DNA of 64,000 nucleotides from Paenibacillus dendritiformis. Lineage in GTDB: Bacteria; Bacillota; Bacilli; Paenibacillales; Paenibacillaceae. Shown one piece after another: positions 34,679 through 43,295 of this stretch (the first letter of the stretch is position 1; the number at the start of each line of letters is the position of its first letter). The translations under genes were made by a program, and so were the position numbers. The stretch lies in NCBI RefSeq assembly GCF_015845845.1, contig NZ_LDIG01000045.1:1-64000 (forward strand). The letters are read 5' to 3'. Below the pieces are notes generated by a model. It had not been told where the DNA came from. It ran no database searches and worked only from the letters and a program-made list of their open reading frames with translations.

Positions 34679-35428
34679 TTGACGGCAATGGGGAAACATC
34701 ATGTCAGCTTCAGGAGGGGCAGCTGGTTCGGCTTGGAACTGCTTCTGCTGGGCGTTCTCTTTTTGGTGTCTTCAGCATGCGCTTCAAGCGTTTCCCACCG
34801 GGGAGAGCAAGAAGACGCACAGCCTCCCGGGAAGGAAGTCATCGTCTCGATTGACGGAGGCACATTCGTTCCAACTTTGTCGGAGCGCATCGTGCTCAGC
34901 TATGAGCCATCCATGAAGCTTGTCGACGCGCTGAAGCAATCCGGAACCGTCAAAGTATCGGAAGACAAGTCCACCATCGTCTCGGTCGGCGACGTGGCTC
35001 TCGATCCGAAGATGGAATGGGGCCTGCTGCTGAACGGGAAGGAATATGTGCTGCCATTCGCGATGGAGAAGGAGCTGAAGCCTGACGATGTCGTCGGCGT
35101 CTTCATCAAGAAGCTGGAGGTCCGCACGAACCATGTGGCGGCTCCCGGCGTTACGCTTCGCATCGACGGCGGTACGGTCGCGCCGAACATTACGAATTCC
35201 TATCTTGTCCGTTGGACGGAGGAATTGACGCTCCAGGAGCTGGTTCAGAACTTCGCCCAGATCAGTCTGGACGAGGACCGGAAGCATGTCCTTCGCATCG
35301 GCGAGAAGGAACCGGAGGCCACAGCGGTTCTCACCTTGAAGCTGAATGACAAGAAGCTGAACTACAGTCAGGATGCCAAGCGGAAGCTGGAGCCTGATGA
35401 CGAGATCGAACTCAAGATTACACCATAA
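34679..35428 (+). CDS. Lipoprotein with two DUF4430-like repeats (249 aa)
   Basis: The N-terminus has a signal peptide with lipobox (LLLGVLFLVSSAC), so the protein is exported and lipid-anchored. Two similar domains of about 90 residues follow. The first runs from VIVSIDGGTFVPTLSE through LVDALKQSG and WGLLLNGKEYVLP to LKPDDVVGVFI. The second runs from VTLRIDGGTVAPNITN through LTLQELVQNF and LTLKLNDKKLNY to LEPDDEIELKI. The repeated IDGG...LxDxxxVxVFI pattern resembles DUF4430/transcobalamin C-terminal or SLBB-type beta-grasp domains that bind small ligands. The start is either TTG 34679 (AAGGCGGG upstream) or ATG 34688. Its ligand and link to the preceding ABC system are unknown. Confidence 0.75.
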   Translation: MTAMGKHHVSFRRGSWFGLELLLLGVLFLVSSACASSVSHRGEQEDAQPPGKEVIVSIDGGTFVPTLSERIVLSYEPSMKLVDALKQSGTVKVSEDKSTIVSVGDVALDPKMEWGLLLNGKEYVLPFAMEKELKPDDVVGVFIKKLEVRTNHVAAPGVTLRIDGGTVAPNITNSYLVRWTEELTLQELVQNFAQISLDEDRKHVLRIGEKEPEATAVLTLKLNDKKLNYSQDAKRKLEPDDEIELKITP

Positions 35429-35448
35429 ATAAATGGGGTACAGACGGG

Positions 35449-35497
35449 ACAAGCCCTTGCGACGCAATGCACGATTGCGGCGCAAGGGCTTGTTGAC
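35449..35497. terminator. Long nested hairpin between two convergent genes
   Basis: ACAAGCCCTTGCG (35449-35461) pairs with CGCAAGGGCTTGT (35481-35493). Inside, CGCAAT (35463-35468) pairs with ATTGCG (35474-35479). The nearly perfect 19-bp structure lies between the lipoprotein gene and the oppositely directed glycosidase gene and can serve both. The T tail on the plus strand is weak (TGACGTT). Confidence 0.7.
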
Positions 35498-35530
35498 GTT
35501 ATCCGGACGTGTCTGGTCTTGCCTGTCCGT

Positions 35531-38500
35531 TTACTTGATGACCGCGATCTCGACTTCCCGCGGCCGGTACACGGCGATCAGCTCGCCTTGGCAATCGGCA
35601 GCGAACATGACGGTGCGCTCGCTGGCCAGCTTGAAGGCGTACGTTGTTCCGTTATCCGGCTGGACGATGCGGACGGTCTCGTCCTGCCCCGATTCGGACA
35701 CGAACAGATAGAGCCGGCCCTCCGCGAAGGTGAGGCATCGTCCGTACACTCCCGGGCGGCTGCCGCCTTCCTCCCAGCGAAAATCAGGTTCGATGGACGC
35801 GGTCTGGATGGCATGCGCGTACAGCTCGGCGACGGAGGAATGCCGATCGTTCCATTCGATCGGGAGGCCGATCCAGAGCAGCTTGCCGCGTCCGAGCGGC
35901 CGCTCCACGAGCGCGGGCGCGCTGCCGTCGGCATTCGTTTCTTTGAACACTTGCTTGATCTTGCGGCCGCCGAACGAGAGCGGAATCTCCCGTCCTCCGA
36001 GGTGGAAGCGCTCCTCGCGCACGACGCTGGCGAGGCGGCGCGGGCCGATCAGGCTGTCCATCCGCGCGGTCGCCTGCCAATATTCGTTGCGTCCGATCGG
36101 GCCGGTAATGAGCAGGGTCGCGCCGGAACGCTCCGCGAAGGAGAGCAGGCGATCGAGGGCCCCATCGGTCAAATGATGCGGAGACGGCACGATAATGAGC
36201 CGCGGCGGCATATCATCCAGCGCTTCAAGCTGGTATTCTCCCATCGCCCGGAACGGAGCCTTCAATTGATAGGCGAGCACGCGCGCCGCCGTTGACGTCG
36301 CTTCGGCCGCCATCCGCCGGTTCGACAGATCATTCGCTTCCGGGTAGACGACGACGATCGGCTCCAACTCGCGATCCCGGAAGAGCGGGGCTGCCGCCTG
36401 CATGAATACGCCGAAGTCATAGGAGACATCGGCCTCCGGCTTCTCCGTGCCGTCCGCGCGCAGCGCGCCGATATTGGATTCATTCACATTGTTCATATAG
36501 AAATTCGTGTTCCAGATCCACTGCACCGCTCCGGCGCAGCCGGTCGCGAACGCATAGGCGTATTTCCGTTCCAAAATGTTGCGCAGCTGCTCCTCGGTCC
36601 GCAGGGCGAAGCCGTCCGGCGTCGTGCCGTACATGATGCCCGTCTCCTGAATGAGATTCGGCTTGTACGGCGTTTTCGTGAACACGCCGTCCCAAATAAG
36701 CTGATCATACAGCCACCACGAATGGTTGGACGTATAGTCGACGGACGCTTCATAGAAGAACGGGCTTGGCCGCTGCGCCGCCAGCGCCTCATCCTGGCCG
36801 ACGCATACGAGCTGCTCCGGCTGATGGAACGAAATCGTGTCGCGCATCGCCTGCACCCACCGGTTGAGCATCTCCATCGTGAACAGCGAATAATCGAGCC
36901 AGCGCGTGCCTTTTTTCTCCTTAATCATATCCTGGGCATCGAAGTTAATCTCCTGCGGCTCCGGAGGCATAATCGCATGGAAGCCAGGCACCTGCTCCGG
37001 CGTCATGCCCCAGCGCTCCTGCAGCAGGCGGATATCGCCGGCGTAGCGTTCCTGAAGCCATTCCCGGAAGGCCGCGATCTCATACTTGTCCTTCGCGCTG
37101 CGCGGTCCGGCGAATACCCGCTTCGGGTCGAACAGGGACGGCTCGTTAATCAGATCCCAGTGGACGAACGACGAGTGGCGGTGCCGCTCGACGACTGCCC
37201 CGATAAAGCGCTTCTGCGCCTCGATGCTGCGGGGATCGAGATAAGGGTTCGATCCTTCCCACAGCTCCGGCGCGAAGGAGAAGAAGTTGAAGCATACTTC
37301 GATGCCGTGCTTCTTCGCGGTCAGGAAGAAAGCGTCCAGGGCGCACAGCACATCCTCCGACGGATGTCCGTCCACATACATGATGTGGCGGTAGGCGGTC
37401 CAGAAGCCGGTGCGGATCAGATTGATCCCGGCCTTCTTCATCTGGGCCATATCGCGATCCCATACCGCTGCGTTCGGCAGGAAGACGAATTTGCGCGCCA
37501 CATCGCTCGACATATACGTCATGCCGACGATGGGAACGGGAACGCCGTCGCGCTCGAAGTAATCCCGGCCCGCCTTCAGGAAGGAGCCGCTGCGAAGCAG
37601 CTCTTCGTCGCGGCACCAGAAGCCCTGCCGGAGCAGGCGGACCTCGCCAGTGCCGCTCACGAGCCGGGCATTCACCCGGTACATGCCCGGAGCGAGCACG
37701 GTGTCCGGCTGCAAGGTCAGCCGCTCCAGCTCCCGCCCGCAGCGCACGGCGAACTCGCTGCGCCACAGCACCTCGCCGTCGTTCGCTGTCACCTCGACGC
37801 TGGCCTGCCAGACGACTTCCGCAGGGTCGGCCGCGCTTCGCCGCGAAGCGGCCAGCGGTCCGCCGGCGCCGTAACTGGCGCGGGCCGCGGGCAGGAGCTG
37901 CGTCTGCAGGGTCAGCTTCGGACGCTCGCCCGGCTCATAGCAGGCCAGGCTCGGCTTCAGCCACCAATCGCTGACGCCGTACGAGCAATAGCGGGCCCAG
38001 GCCAGGAGCGCCTCCGCGCCCGCCTGTTCCAGGAACTCCGCGGTCAGCGGCTGGTTCACGAACAGCCAGCGGGTGCCGGCGAACTCGCCCTTCGTGTTCT
38101 CGAGGAGCACGACGGGCGCGCCGACCTCCCGGCCGTCGCGGTCCAGCGCGATCACGAGCGGAATGATATGCGCATCCATCGGGCCGGCGGAACCGTGCTC
38201 GCCGGGACAGTCGTCGTGCCGGGTCACCCATAGCACGAAGCTGCAGGTCGGCGAGGCCGGCCACAGCGGCGCCGCCAGTTCGAACAGGGGCCGCTCCGCG
38301 TTGGCGGCGAAGCGCTCGAACCGTTCCGCCTGCACCGGCATGCACTCGTGGATGCGAAGGCGCTGGTGATAGGCCGTCTGCTCCGGCTCCGGTGTCCAGC
38401 CGCCGCCGTCGCGGTAGACGGGAATGCGGAAGGGGGAGCCGCCGGCGCTGAGCAGATGTCCGCCCCGTTCGAGGAACGCGGCGATGGACGTCCACGCGCT

Positions 38501-38686
38501 CTTCGGGAAGTACGGGGCGTGCAGGTTGATAAATACGCCGCCCTGCTGCGCGTCCAGCGCCTCGGCAAGCTGATCCGCTTGCACGATATTCCATTCGGCG
38601 GCGAGGCGTTCTCTCATGCCGGAAGGGAGTGGGCCGCCAGCGGACGGGAAGGTTGGATCATATAGGCATACATAAGAAGTCTTCAT
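35531..38686 (-). CDS. Large glycoside hydrolase, clan GH-A type (1051 aa)
   Basis: This is a cytoplasmic glycosidase (no signal peptide). After an N-terminal region of about 380 residues, a TIM barrel begins (FERDGVPVPIVGMTYMSSD). The acid/base Glu is probably that of FVHWDLINEPS, near residue 515, and the nucleophile Glu that of NLIQETGIMYG, near 678. A beta-galactosidase trimerisation-like domain follows (VVVYPEANDLSNRR, PRLIIVPSPHHLT, LLITGPIGRNEYW), then a small beta domain at the C-terminus. The layout resembles GH42/GH5-like enzymes. The ATG at 38686 follows TTAAAGGAGCTGCTGCA. It stands alone; substrate unknown, beta-linked glycosides likely. Confidence 0.82.
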   Translation of the reverse strand: MKTSYVCLYDPTFPSAGGPLPSGMRERLAAEWNIVQADQLAEALDAQQGGVFINLHAPYFPKSAWTSIAAFLERGGHLLSAGGSPFRIPVYRDGGGWTPEPEQTAYHQRLRIHECMPVQAERFERFAANAERPLFELAAPLWPASPTCSFVLWVTRHDDCPGEHGSAGPMDAHIIPLVIALDRDGREVGAPVVLLENTKGEFAGTRWLFVNQPLTAEFLEQAGAEALLAWARYCSYGVSDWWLKPSLACYEPGERPKLTLQTQLLPAARASYGAGGPLAASRRSAADPAEVVWQASVEVTANDGEVLWRSEFAVRCGRELERLTLQPDTVLAPGMYRVNARLVSGTGEVRLLRQGFWCRDEELLRSGSFLKAGRDYFERDGVPVPIVGMTYMSSDVARKFVFLPNAAVWDRDMAQMKKAGINLIRTGFWTAYRHIMYVDGHPSEDVLCALDAFFLTAKKHGIEVCFNFFSFAPELWEGSNPYLDPRSIEAQKRFIGAVVERHRHSSFVHWDLINEPSLFDPKRVFAGPRSAKDKYEIAAFREWLQERYAGDIRLLQERWGMTPEQVPGFHAIMPPEPQEINFDAQDMIKEKKGTRWLDYSLFTMEMLNRWVQAMRDTISFHQPEQLVCVGQDEALAAQRPSPFFYEASVDYTSNHSWWLYDQLIWDGVFTKTPYKPNLIQETGIMYGTTPDGFALRTEEQLRNILERKYAYAFATGCAGAVQWIWNTNFYMNNVNESNIGALRADGTEKPEADVSYDFGVFMQAAAPLFRDRELEPIVVVYPEANDLSNRRMAAEATSTAARVLAYQLKAPFRAMGEYQLEALDDMPPRLIIVPSPHHLTDGALDRLLSFAERSGATLLITGPIGRNEYWQATARMDSLIGPRRLASVVREERFHLGGREIPLSFGGRKIKQVFKETNADGSAPALVERPLGRGKLLWIGLPIEWNDRHSSVAELYAHAIQTASIEPDFRWEEGGSRPGVYGRCLTFAEGRLYLFVSESGQDETVRIVQPDNGTTYAFKLASERTVMFAADCQGELIAVYRPREVEIAVIK

Positions 38687-39053
38687 TGCAGCAGCTCCTT
38701 TAAGTGCGTGTTCAAAAGGCCGCAGCGGACGTTTCGAACCATCTTTTAATTTGAAAATCTTGAATTGACGCTGTTCTCATTATAGGGGAAGCGGGAAGGA
38801 CTGTCTTTATAAGAAATTCCCTTCCCGTAGTTGGTGCTGAGGTTCGATGGCAAGTGCAGCGGCAAAAACCCCGGAGCGCGAACGGAGCGGTTTGAGCCAA
38901 ATGTGAACAAACCCGAGAGAAAATTGACACATTTGATGTGCGTATAATCACTCGCCTTGCTTCCAGTTAGAGGTAAAATACTAATATAAATGTATGTGAA
39001 AAAAGTAACAATTTATGAATGAGGATTTTCGATTGTGAGAAGGAGGGACCACC
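38687..39053. other. Divergent promoter region between the glycosidase gene and nirB
   Basis: A gap of 367 bp with no gene. A palindromic segment, GTTCAAAAGGCCGC followed by GCGGACGTTTCGAAC, lies at about 38709-38738 and recalls the ends of the MITE-like element at 25643, as if two ends had been left together. The right side is AT-rich and holds the nirB promoter and FNR box. Confidence 0.4.
38995..39010 (+). promoter_or_regulatory. FNR box before nirB
   Basis: TGTGA-AAAAAG-TAACA matches TGTGA-N6-TCACA at 9 of 10 positions. It lies 44-59 bases before the nirB start codon, in an AT-rich region. Confidence 0.75.
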
Positions 39054-41477
39054 ATGGAACGAAAATGGCGGCTGGTCGTCGTAGGCAACGGCATGGCAGG
39101 CATCAATACGGTGGAGCAACTGTTGAAGCTGACCGACCGTTACGACATTACGGTGATTGGGGAGGAACCGCATCCCAACTATAACCGGATTCTGCTGTCT
39201 TACGTGCTGGAGGGCAGCAAGAAGCTGGATGACATCGTATTGAATCCGTATTCGTGGTATGAAGAGGCCGGCATTACGCTGCTGGCGGGCGAGAAAGGGG
39301 AGCGGATCGACACCGGACGCCGCGTCGTCCTGACCGATAAGGGCCGCGAGGTGCCGTATGATCGGGTTATCATCGCGACCGGATCGACGCCATTTCGGCT
39401 GCCTGTGTCCGGCGCGGACAAGGAAGGCGTCATCGGCTTCCGCAGCATCGAGGATTGCGATCGCATGATTGCCGCAGCGGGAACGTATAAGACGGCAGCG
39501 GTCATCGGCGGAGGTCTGCTCGGGCTCGAAGCGGCCAAGGGGCTGGTTCAGCTGGGCATGGACGTGACGGTGGTCCATCTGCCCGACTATGTGATGGAGC
39601 GCCAGCTCGATATGACCGCGGCGCGCCTGCTAGAACAGGAACTGGAGCGGCAAGGCATCCGGTTCGCGCTCGGCAAGCAGACGGTGGAGATTACGGGCGG
39701 CGAGCGCGTGGAAGGCCTTCGCTTCAGCGACGGGACGGAATTGAAGGCGGAGTTCGTCGTCATGGCGGTCGGCATTCGTCCGAATGTCGGCATCGGCCAG
39801 GCGAGCGGCCTCAACGTGAACCGGGGCATCGTGGTGGACGACTGGATGCGGACATCCGCCGAAGACGTCTACGCCGTCGGGGAGTGCACGGAGCATCGCG
39901 GCGTCTGCTACGGGCTCGTCGCTCCGCTGTTCGAGCAGGGGGCGGTGCTTGCCAAGACGCTCGCCGGCGTGGAGACGAAGCCGTATGAAGGCTCGGTCTG
40001 CTCGACCAAGCTCAAAGTGTCCAACGTCGATGTCTTCTCGACAGGCATCTTCCTGGAGACGCCGGAATGCACCACCCTGACCTTCCATGACGGGTGGAAA
40101 CGCACGTACCGGAAAATCGTGCTCCGGGACAATATCATCGTCGGCGCCGTGCTGTTCGGCGACACGGATGATGCCGCCAAGCTGGAACGCCTCGTGAAGC
40201 AGGGGGCTGCCATGACCGACGAACTGTACCAGGAATTGACGGGTACAGGGGGCTGCTGCGGCTCGAAGGCGAATGCGGCCGCCGAGTTGGCGGATGACGA
40301 TATCGTCTGCGGCTGCAATGGCGTAACCAAAAAGATGATTTTGGACGCTATCGCGAATAACGGCCTGACGACGCTGGACGAAGTCAAAGCTTGCACCGGC
40401 GCTTCGCGCTCCTGCGGCGGCTGCAAGCCGCTGGTGGAGCAGCTGCTCCAGCATGCCCTCGGCGACGGCTTCGAAGCCGGGGCCGGGAAGCAAGGCATCT
40501 GCGGCTGCACCGAGCATTCGCGCGACGAGATTGTCGCCGCGATTCGGGAGCAGGGGCTCCATACGATTCACGAAGTGATGGCTGCGCTGGAATGGAAGCA
40601 GCCGGAGGGCTGCTCGAAATGCCGTCCCGCGCTCAACTACTATCTCGGCATGATCTGGCCGGAAAGCTACCGGGACGACAAAGCGTCGCGCTTCGTGAAC
40701 GAGCGAATGAACGCCAACATCCAAAAGGACGGCACCTACACGGTCGTGCCGCGCATGTACGGCGGCATGACCTCGCCGGAGGAGCTGAAAAAAATCGCGG
40801 ATGTGTCGCTTCAATATAATGTGGAGCTCGTCAAAATGACGGGGGGACAGCGGATCGATCTGATCGGCGTCAAAAAAGAAGATGTGCCGAAAGTGTGGGA
40901 GGCGCTCGATATGCCGTCGGGCTATGCCTACGCCAAATCGCTGCGCACGGTCAAGACCTGCGTCGGCTCCCGATACTGCCGCTTCGGCACCCAGGATTCG
41001 CTGGCCATGGGCGCGCTGCTGGAGCGCAAGTTCGAGCGGATCGACTACCCGGCCAAGTTCAAAATGGCAGTGAACGGATGCCCGCGCAACTGCGCCGAAT
41101 CCTGCACGAAGGATATCGGCATCGTCGGCAATGACGGCGGCTGGGAAATCTATATCGGCGGCAACGGCGGCATCAAGCCGCGGCTGGCGGATCTGCTGTG
41201 CAAGGTCAAGACGGATGAAGAGCTTGTCGAGATGACGGCGGCCGCCATTCAATATTACCGCGAGACGGCCAACTATTTGGAGCGGACTTCGGAATGGGTA
41301 GAACGAATCGGATTGGATGCGATCCGGCGTACCGTGGTGGAAGACGGCGAAGAGCGCAAGCGGCTCGTCGAACGGATCAACATCGCCCTGGCCCAGGCGG
41401 AAGACCCATGGAAGCAAGTCTTGGATCAGCCGGATTTGCGGAGCAAGCTGTTCGAAGCCGTTACTTTGGAGCAATAG
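39054..41477 (+). CDS. nirB: Nitrite reductase (NADH), large subunit (807 aa)
   Basis: This enzyme reduces nitrite to ammonium with NADH in the cytoplasm. Domain order: FAD/NAD-binding region (VVVGNGMAGINTVEQLL; AAVIGGGLLGLEAAKGL; VYAVGECTEHRG) over residues 1-310; two BFD-like [2Fe-2S] domains (DDIVCGCNGVTKKMI with ASRSCGGCKPLVEQL near 415-470, and GICGCTEHSRDEI with GCSKCRPALNYY near 480-540); and the siroheme/[4Fe-4S] domain with TCVGSRYCRFGTQ near 636 and NGCPRNCAESC near 674. All four cluster cysteines are present. The ATG follows AGAAGGAGGGACCACC. nirD and a nirC-type channel gene follow as one operon. Confidence 0.95.
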   Translation: MERKWRLVVVGNGMAGINTVEQLLKLTDRYDITVIGEEPHPNYNRILLSYVLEGSKKLDDIVLNPYSWYEEAGITLLAGEKGERIDTGRRVVLTDKGREVPYDRVIIATGSTPFRLPVSGADKEGVIGFRSIEDCDRMIAAAGTYKTAAVIGGGLLGLEAAKGLVQLGMDVTVVHLPDYVMERQLDMTAARLLEQELERQGIRFALGKQTVEITGGERVEGLRFSDGTELKAEFVVMAVGIRPNVGIGQASGLNVNRGIVVDDWMRTSAEDVYAVGECTEHRGVCYGLVAPLFEQGAVLAKTLAGVETKPYEGSVCSTKLKVSNVDVFSTGIFLETPECTTLTFHDGWKRTYRKIVLRDNIIVGAVLFGDTDDAAKLERLVKQGAAMTDELYQELTGTGGCCGSKANAAAELADDDIVCGCNGVTKKMILDAIANNGLTTLDEVKACTGASRSCGGCKPLVEQLLQHALGDGFEAGAGKQGICGCTEHSRDEIVAAIREQGLHTIHEVMAALEWKQPEGCSKCRPALNYYLGMIWPESYRDDKASRFVNERMNANIQKDGTYTVVPRMYGGMTSPEELKKIADVSLQYNVELVKMTGGQRIDLIGVKKEDVPKVWEALDMPSGYAYAKSLRTVKTCVGSRYCRFGTQDSLAMGALLERKFERIDYPAKFKMAVNGCPRNCAESCTKDIGIVGNDGGWEIYIGGNGGIKPRLADLLCKVKTDEELVEMTAAAIQYYRETANYLERTSEWVERIGLDAIRRTVVEDGEERKRLVERINIALAQAEDPWKQVLDQPDLRSKLFEAVTLEQ

Positions 41478-41496
41478 CGGAGAGGAGGAGACGAGC

Positions 41497-41847
41497 ATGG
41501 CCAAATCAGCAGCCGGAGCGTTTGTGCCGGTAGGGGAGATGGAGCAGTTTTTGCCGCGAGTGGGGCGCGTCGTGCGGATGAATGGCGAAGCGGTCGCGGT
41601 CTTCCGGACGGAAGGCGGATGGTATGCGCTGGAGGATCGGAGCCCGCACCCGAAGGGCGGCCCGCTCAGCGAAGGAATCGTATCGGGACATTATTTGTAC
41701 GATCCGCTGTATGACTGGAAGATCGATCTTCGCGACGGCCGCGTCCAGGCGCCCGACAGCGGACAGGTAAAGACCTATCCGATCAAGGCGGAGGATGGCA
41801 TCGTGATGATAGCGGCAGGCGGGGCAGGCCGTGACGGCGGCATGTAG
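41497..41847 (+). CDS. nirD: Nitrite reductase (NADH), small subunit (116 aa)
   Basis: NirD is the Rieske-fold partner of NirB. The fold signatures are FVPVGEMEQFLPRVG, VAVFRTEGGWYALEDRS, PHPKGGPLSEGIVSG and YDPLYDWKIDLRDGRV. The Rieske cluster ligands are absent: the usual CPH is SPH, and CPLHDW is DPLYDW. This agrees with clusterless NirD proteins. The ATG at 41497 follows AGAGGAGGAGACGAGC, 20 bases after nirB. Confidence 0.92.
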   Translation: MAKSAAGAFVPVGEMEQFLPRVGRVVRMNGEAVAVFRTEGGWYALEDRSPHPKGGPLSEGIVSGHYLYDPLYDWKIDLRDGRVQAPDSGQVKTYPIKAEDGIVMIAAGGAGRDGGM

Positions 41848-41893
41848 GTAAAAGATCCGTTTGCTGGATAGAGAAGAGAGGAGAGGAGACGCG

Positions 41894-42675
41894 ATGTTCA
41901 AGGGATCCCTGGAAGCCGTCAATGAAGCGGTAGAGGCGAAGAAGAAGCTGATGCAATCGGGGCTGTCGCGTTATATCGTGTCGGCGATGCTGGCAGGCGC
42001 CTATGTCGGCTTCGGCATTATGCTTATTTTTACGGTTGGCGGCAGCTTCAAGGCGGCTGGCTCTCCTGCCGTGCCGCTGGTGATGGGCATGTCCTTCGGC
42101 ATTGCCCTCACCCTGGTTATATTCGCCGGCTCCGAGCTGTTCACGGGGAATAATATGCTATTCACCGTCAGCTCCTTGTCGGGAAGAACGCCTTGGCGGA
42201 CGACATGGGCGAACTGGTGCATCGTCTTCCTCGGCAATCTGCTTGGGGCGGTTCTGTTCAGTCTGCTCATTCGAGGATCGGGCGTGTTCGGGGCCGTACC
42301 GCCGATCATCTGCTGTTCACGGCGGCGGTTACGAAGATGAAGCTGCCGATCGATCAGCTTTTCTTCCGCGGCATTCTGTGCAACTGGCTCGTCTGTCTGG
42401 CGATCTGGACGGCGATGCGCGCCAAGGAAGATATCGCCAAGCTGGTATTGATCTGGTGGATGCTATACGCCTTCATCGCCACCGGGTTCGAGCACAGCGT
42501 GGCCAATATGTCGCTGCTGACGACGGCTTTGCTGCTGCCTCAGCATCCGGAGACGGTGACGATTGCGGGATGGCTGCATAACATGATTCCCGTGACGCTG
42601 GGCAATATCGTCGGCGGCGCCATTTTCGTCGGCATGGCCTATTGGTGTATCAGCCCGGTCCGGAAGCAGTCATAA
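41894..42675 (+). pseudogene. nirC: Frameshifted formate/nitrite channel (nirC-like)
   Basis: The ATG at 41894 follows AGGAGAGGAGACGCG. The first frame encodes a normal FNT-family N-terminus (SGLSRYIVSAMLAGAYVGFG, LFTGNNMLFTVSSLSG, WCIVFLGNLLGAVLFSLL). It runs off after GSGVFGAVPP and stops at 42340. The other frame continues with HLLFTAAVTKMKLPIDQLFF, RGILCNWLVCLAIW, GFEHSVANM and HNMIPVTLGNIVGGAIFVGM to 42675. A single-base indel near 42295-42310 therefore splits a complete channel of about 260 residues. All other family landmarks are intact, so the lesion is recent or a sequencing error. If real, nitrite export or import here depends on another transporter. Confidence 0.85.
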
Positions 42676-42710
42676 TGCGCACGCAGGGCGGAACAGCTCT
42701 GCATCGTGTC

Positions 42711-42795
42711 AGTCCATCAACAGTCTATCACAGTACATCAACAGTACATCAAGAGCACATCAACAGTCCATCACAGTACATCAACAGCACATTAA
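42711..42795 (+). repeat. Short tandem repeat, 10-11 bp units (AGTACATCAAC type)
   Basis: Eight units follow one another: AGTCCATCAAC, AGTCTATCAC, AGTACATCAAC, AGTACATCAAG, AGCACATCAAC, AGTCCATCAC, AGTACATCAAC and AGCACATTAA. They start 36 bases after the nirC-like gene. A related array of AGCACATCAAC units follows adhE at 47046. Confidence 0.85.
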
Positions 42796-42820
42796 TGAAA
42801 GTGCATGAATCAAGAGAGCC

Positions 42821-42857
42821 TGAAGCGGGAGCAATCATCCGGCTTTGGGTTTTTTTG
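42821..42857 (+). terminator. Imperfect terminator of the nir operon
   Basis: CCTGAAGCGG pairs imperfectly with CCGGCTTTGG across GAGCAATCAT and is followed by a run of seven T (GTTTTTTTG). Confidence 0.6.
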
Positions 42858-43220
42858 ATGTCTATAAAAGGGGGCCTTGCTGCTTCAGCCTCTTGTTGCC
42901 GCCCGACCTGTCCGAAAATGCTGCAAAAGTGCAGCATTCGGATGGCGGCTGCTTACCATGGCCGGAATTCCTGCAGAAATACATCATTTTAATAAGATCG
43001 CGAGAAGTAGGGGATAGATTTGGCCAAAATGATGCACTAGCGCAGGAATTTTTACAAAATTAAGCTGAAGTGGAGAAAAATAATGTGTTATTGCAGTATT
43101 GTGGTGAGACACAGCACCTGCGGATGGAGACACAGCACCTGCGGATGGAAACAGAGAACTGCGGAGGCAACTGGGCAAACGCGGACGGGATGCGGCTGCG
43201 GCGCAGGGCCAAGCATGCAA
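42858..43220. other. Non-coding region with a 21-bp direct repeat
   Basis: The block starting GAGACACAGCACCTGCGG at 43106 is 21 bp long and is repeated exactly at 43127, with a weaker third copy at 43148. CATCATTTT near 42981 and AAAATGATG near 43026 are inverted with a loop of about 40 bases. No open reading frame with a start signal is convincing. Confidence 0.5.
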
Positions 43221-43249
43221 AAAAGCCAGCGGCATCAAGCTGCTGGCTT
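43217..43249 (-). terminator. Intrinsic terminator of fnr
   Basis: On the minus strand AAGCCAGC (43249-43242) pairs with GCTGGCTT (43230-43223) and is followed by a run of T (AAAAAA on the plus strand near 43219-43224). It lies about 50 bases after the fnr stop. Confidence 0.8.
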
Positions 43250-43295
43250 CGCTATGCGATTGGATGGGGAAAGGAGGGCCGTCATAAGCGGATAA

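Noticed and set aside
38933-38957. TTGACA plus TATAAT promoter before nirB
   Set aside because: Both hexamers are perfect, but the spacer is only 13 bases, too short for a sigma-A promoter; the FNR box further downstream implies a different start.
39630-41504. 624-codon minus-strand open frame opposite nirB
   Set aside because: The plus strand encodes a complete, well-recognised NirB; the antisense frame has no motif or ribosome binding site.
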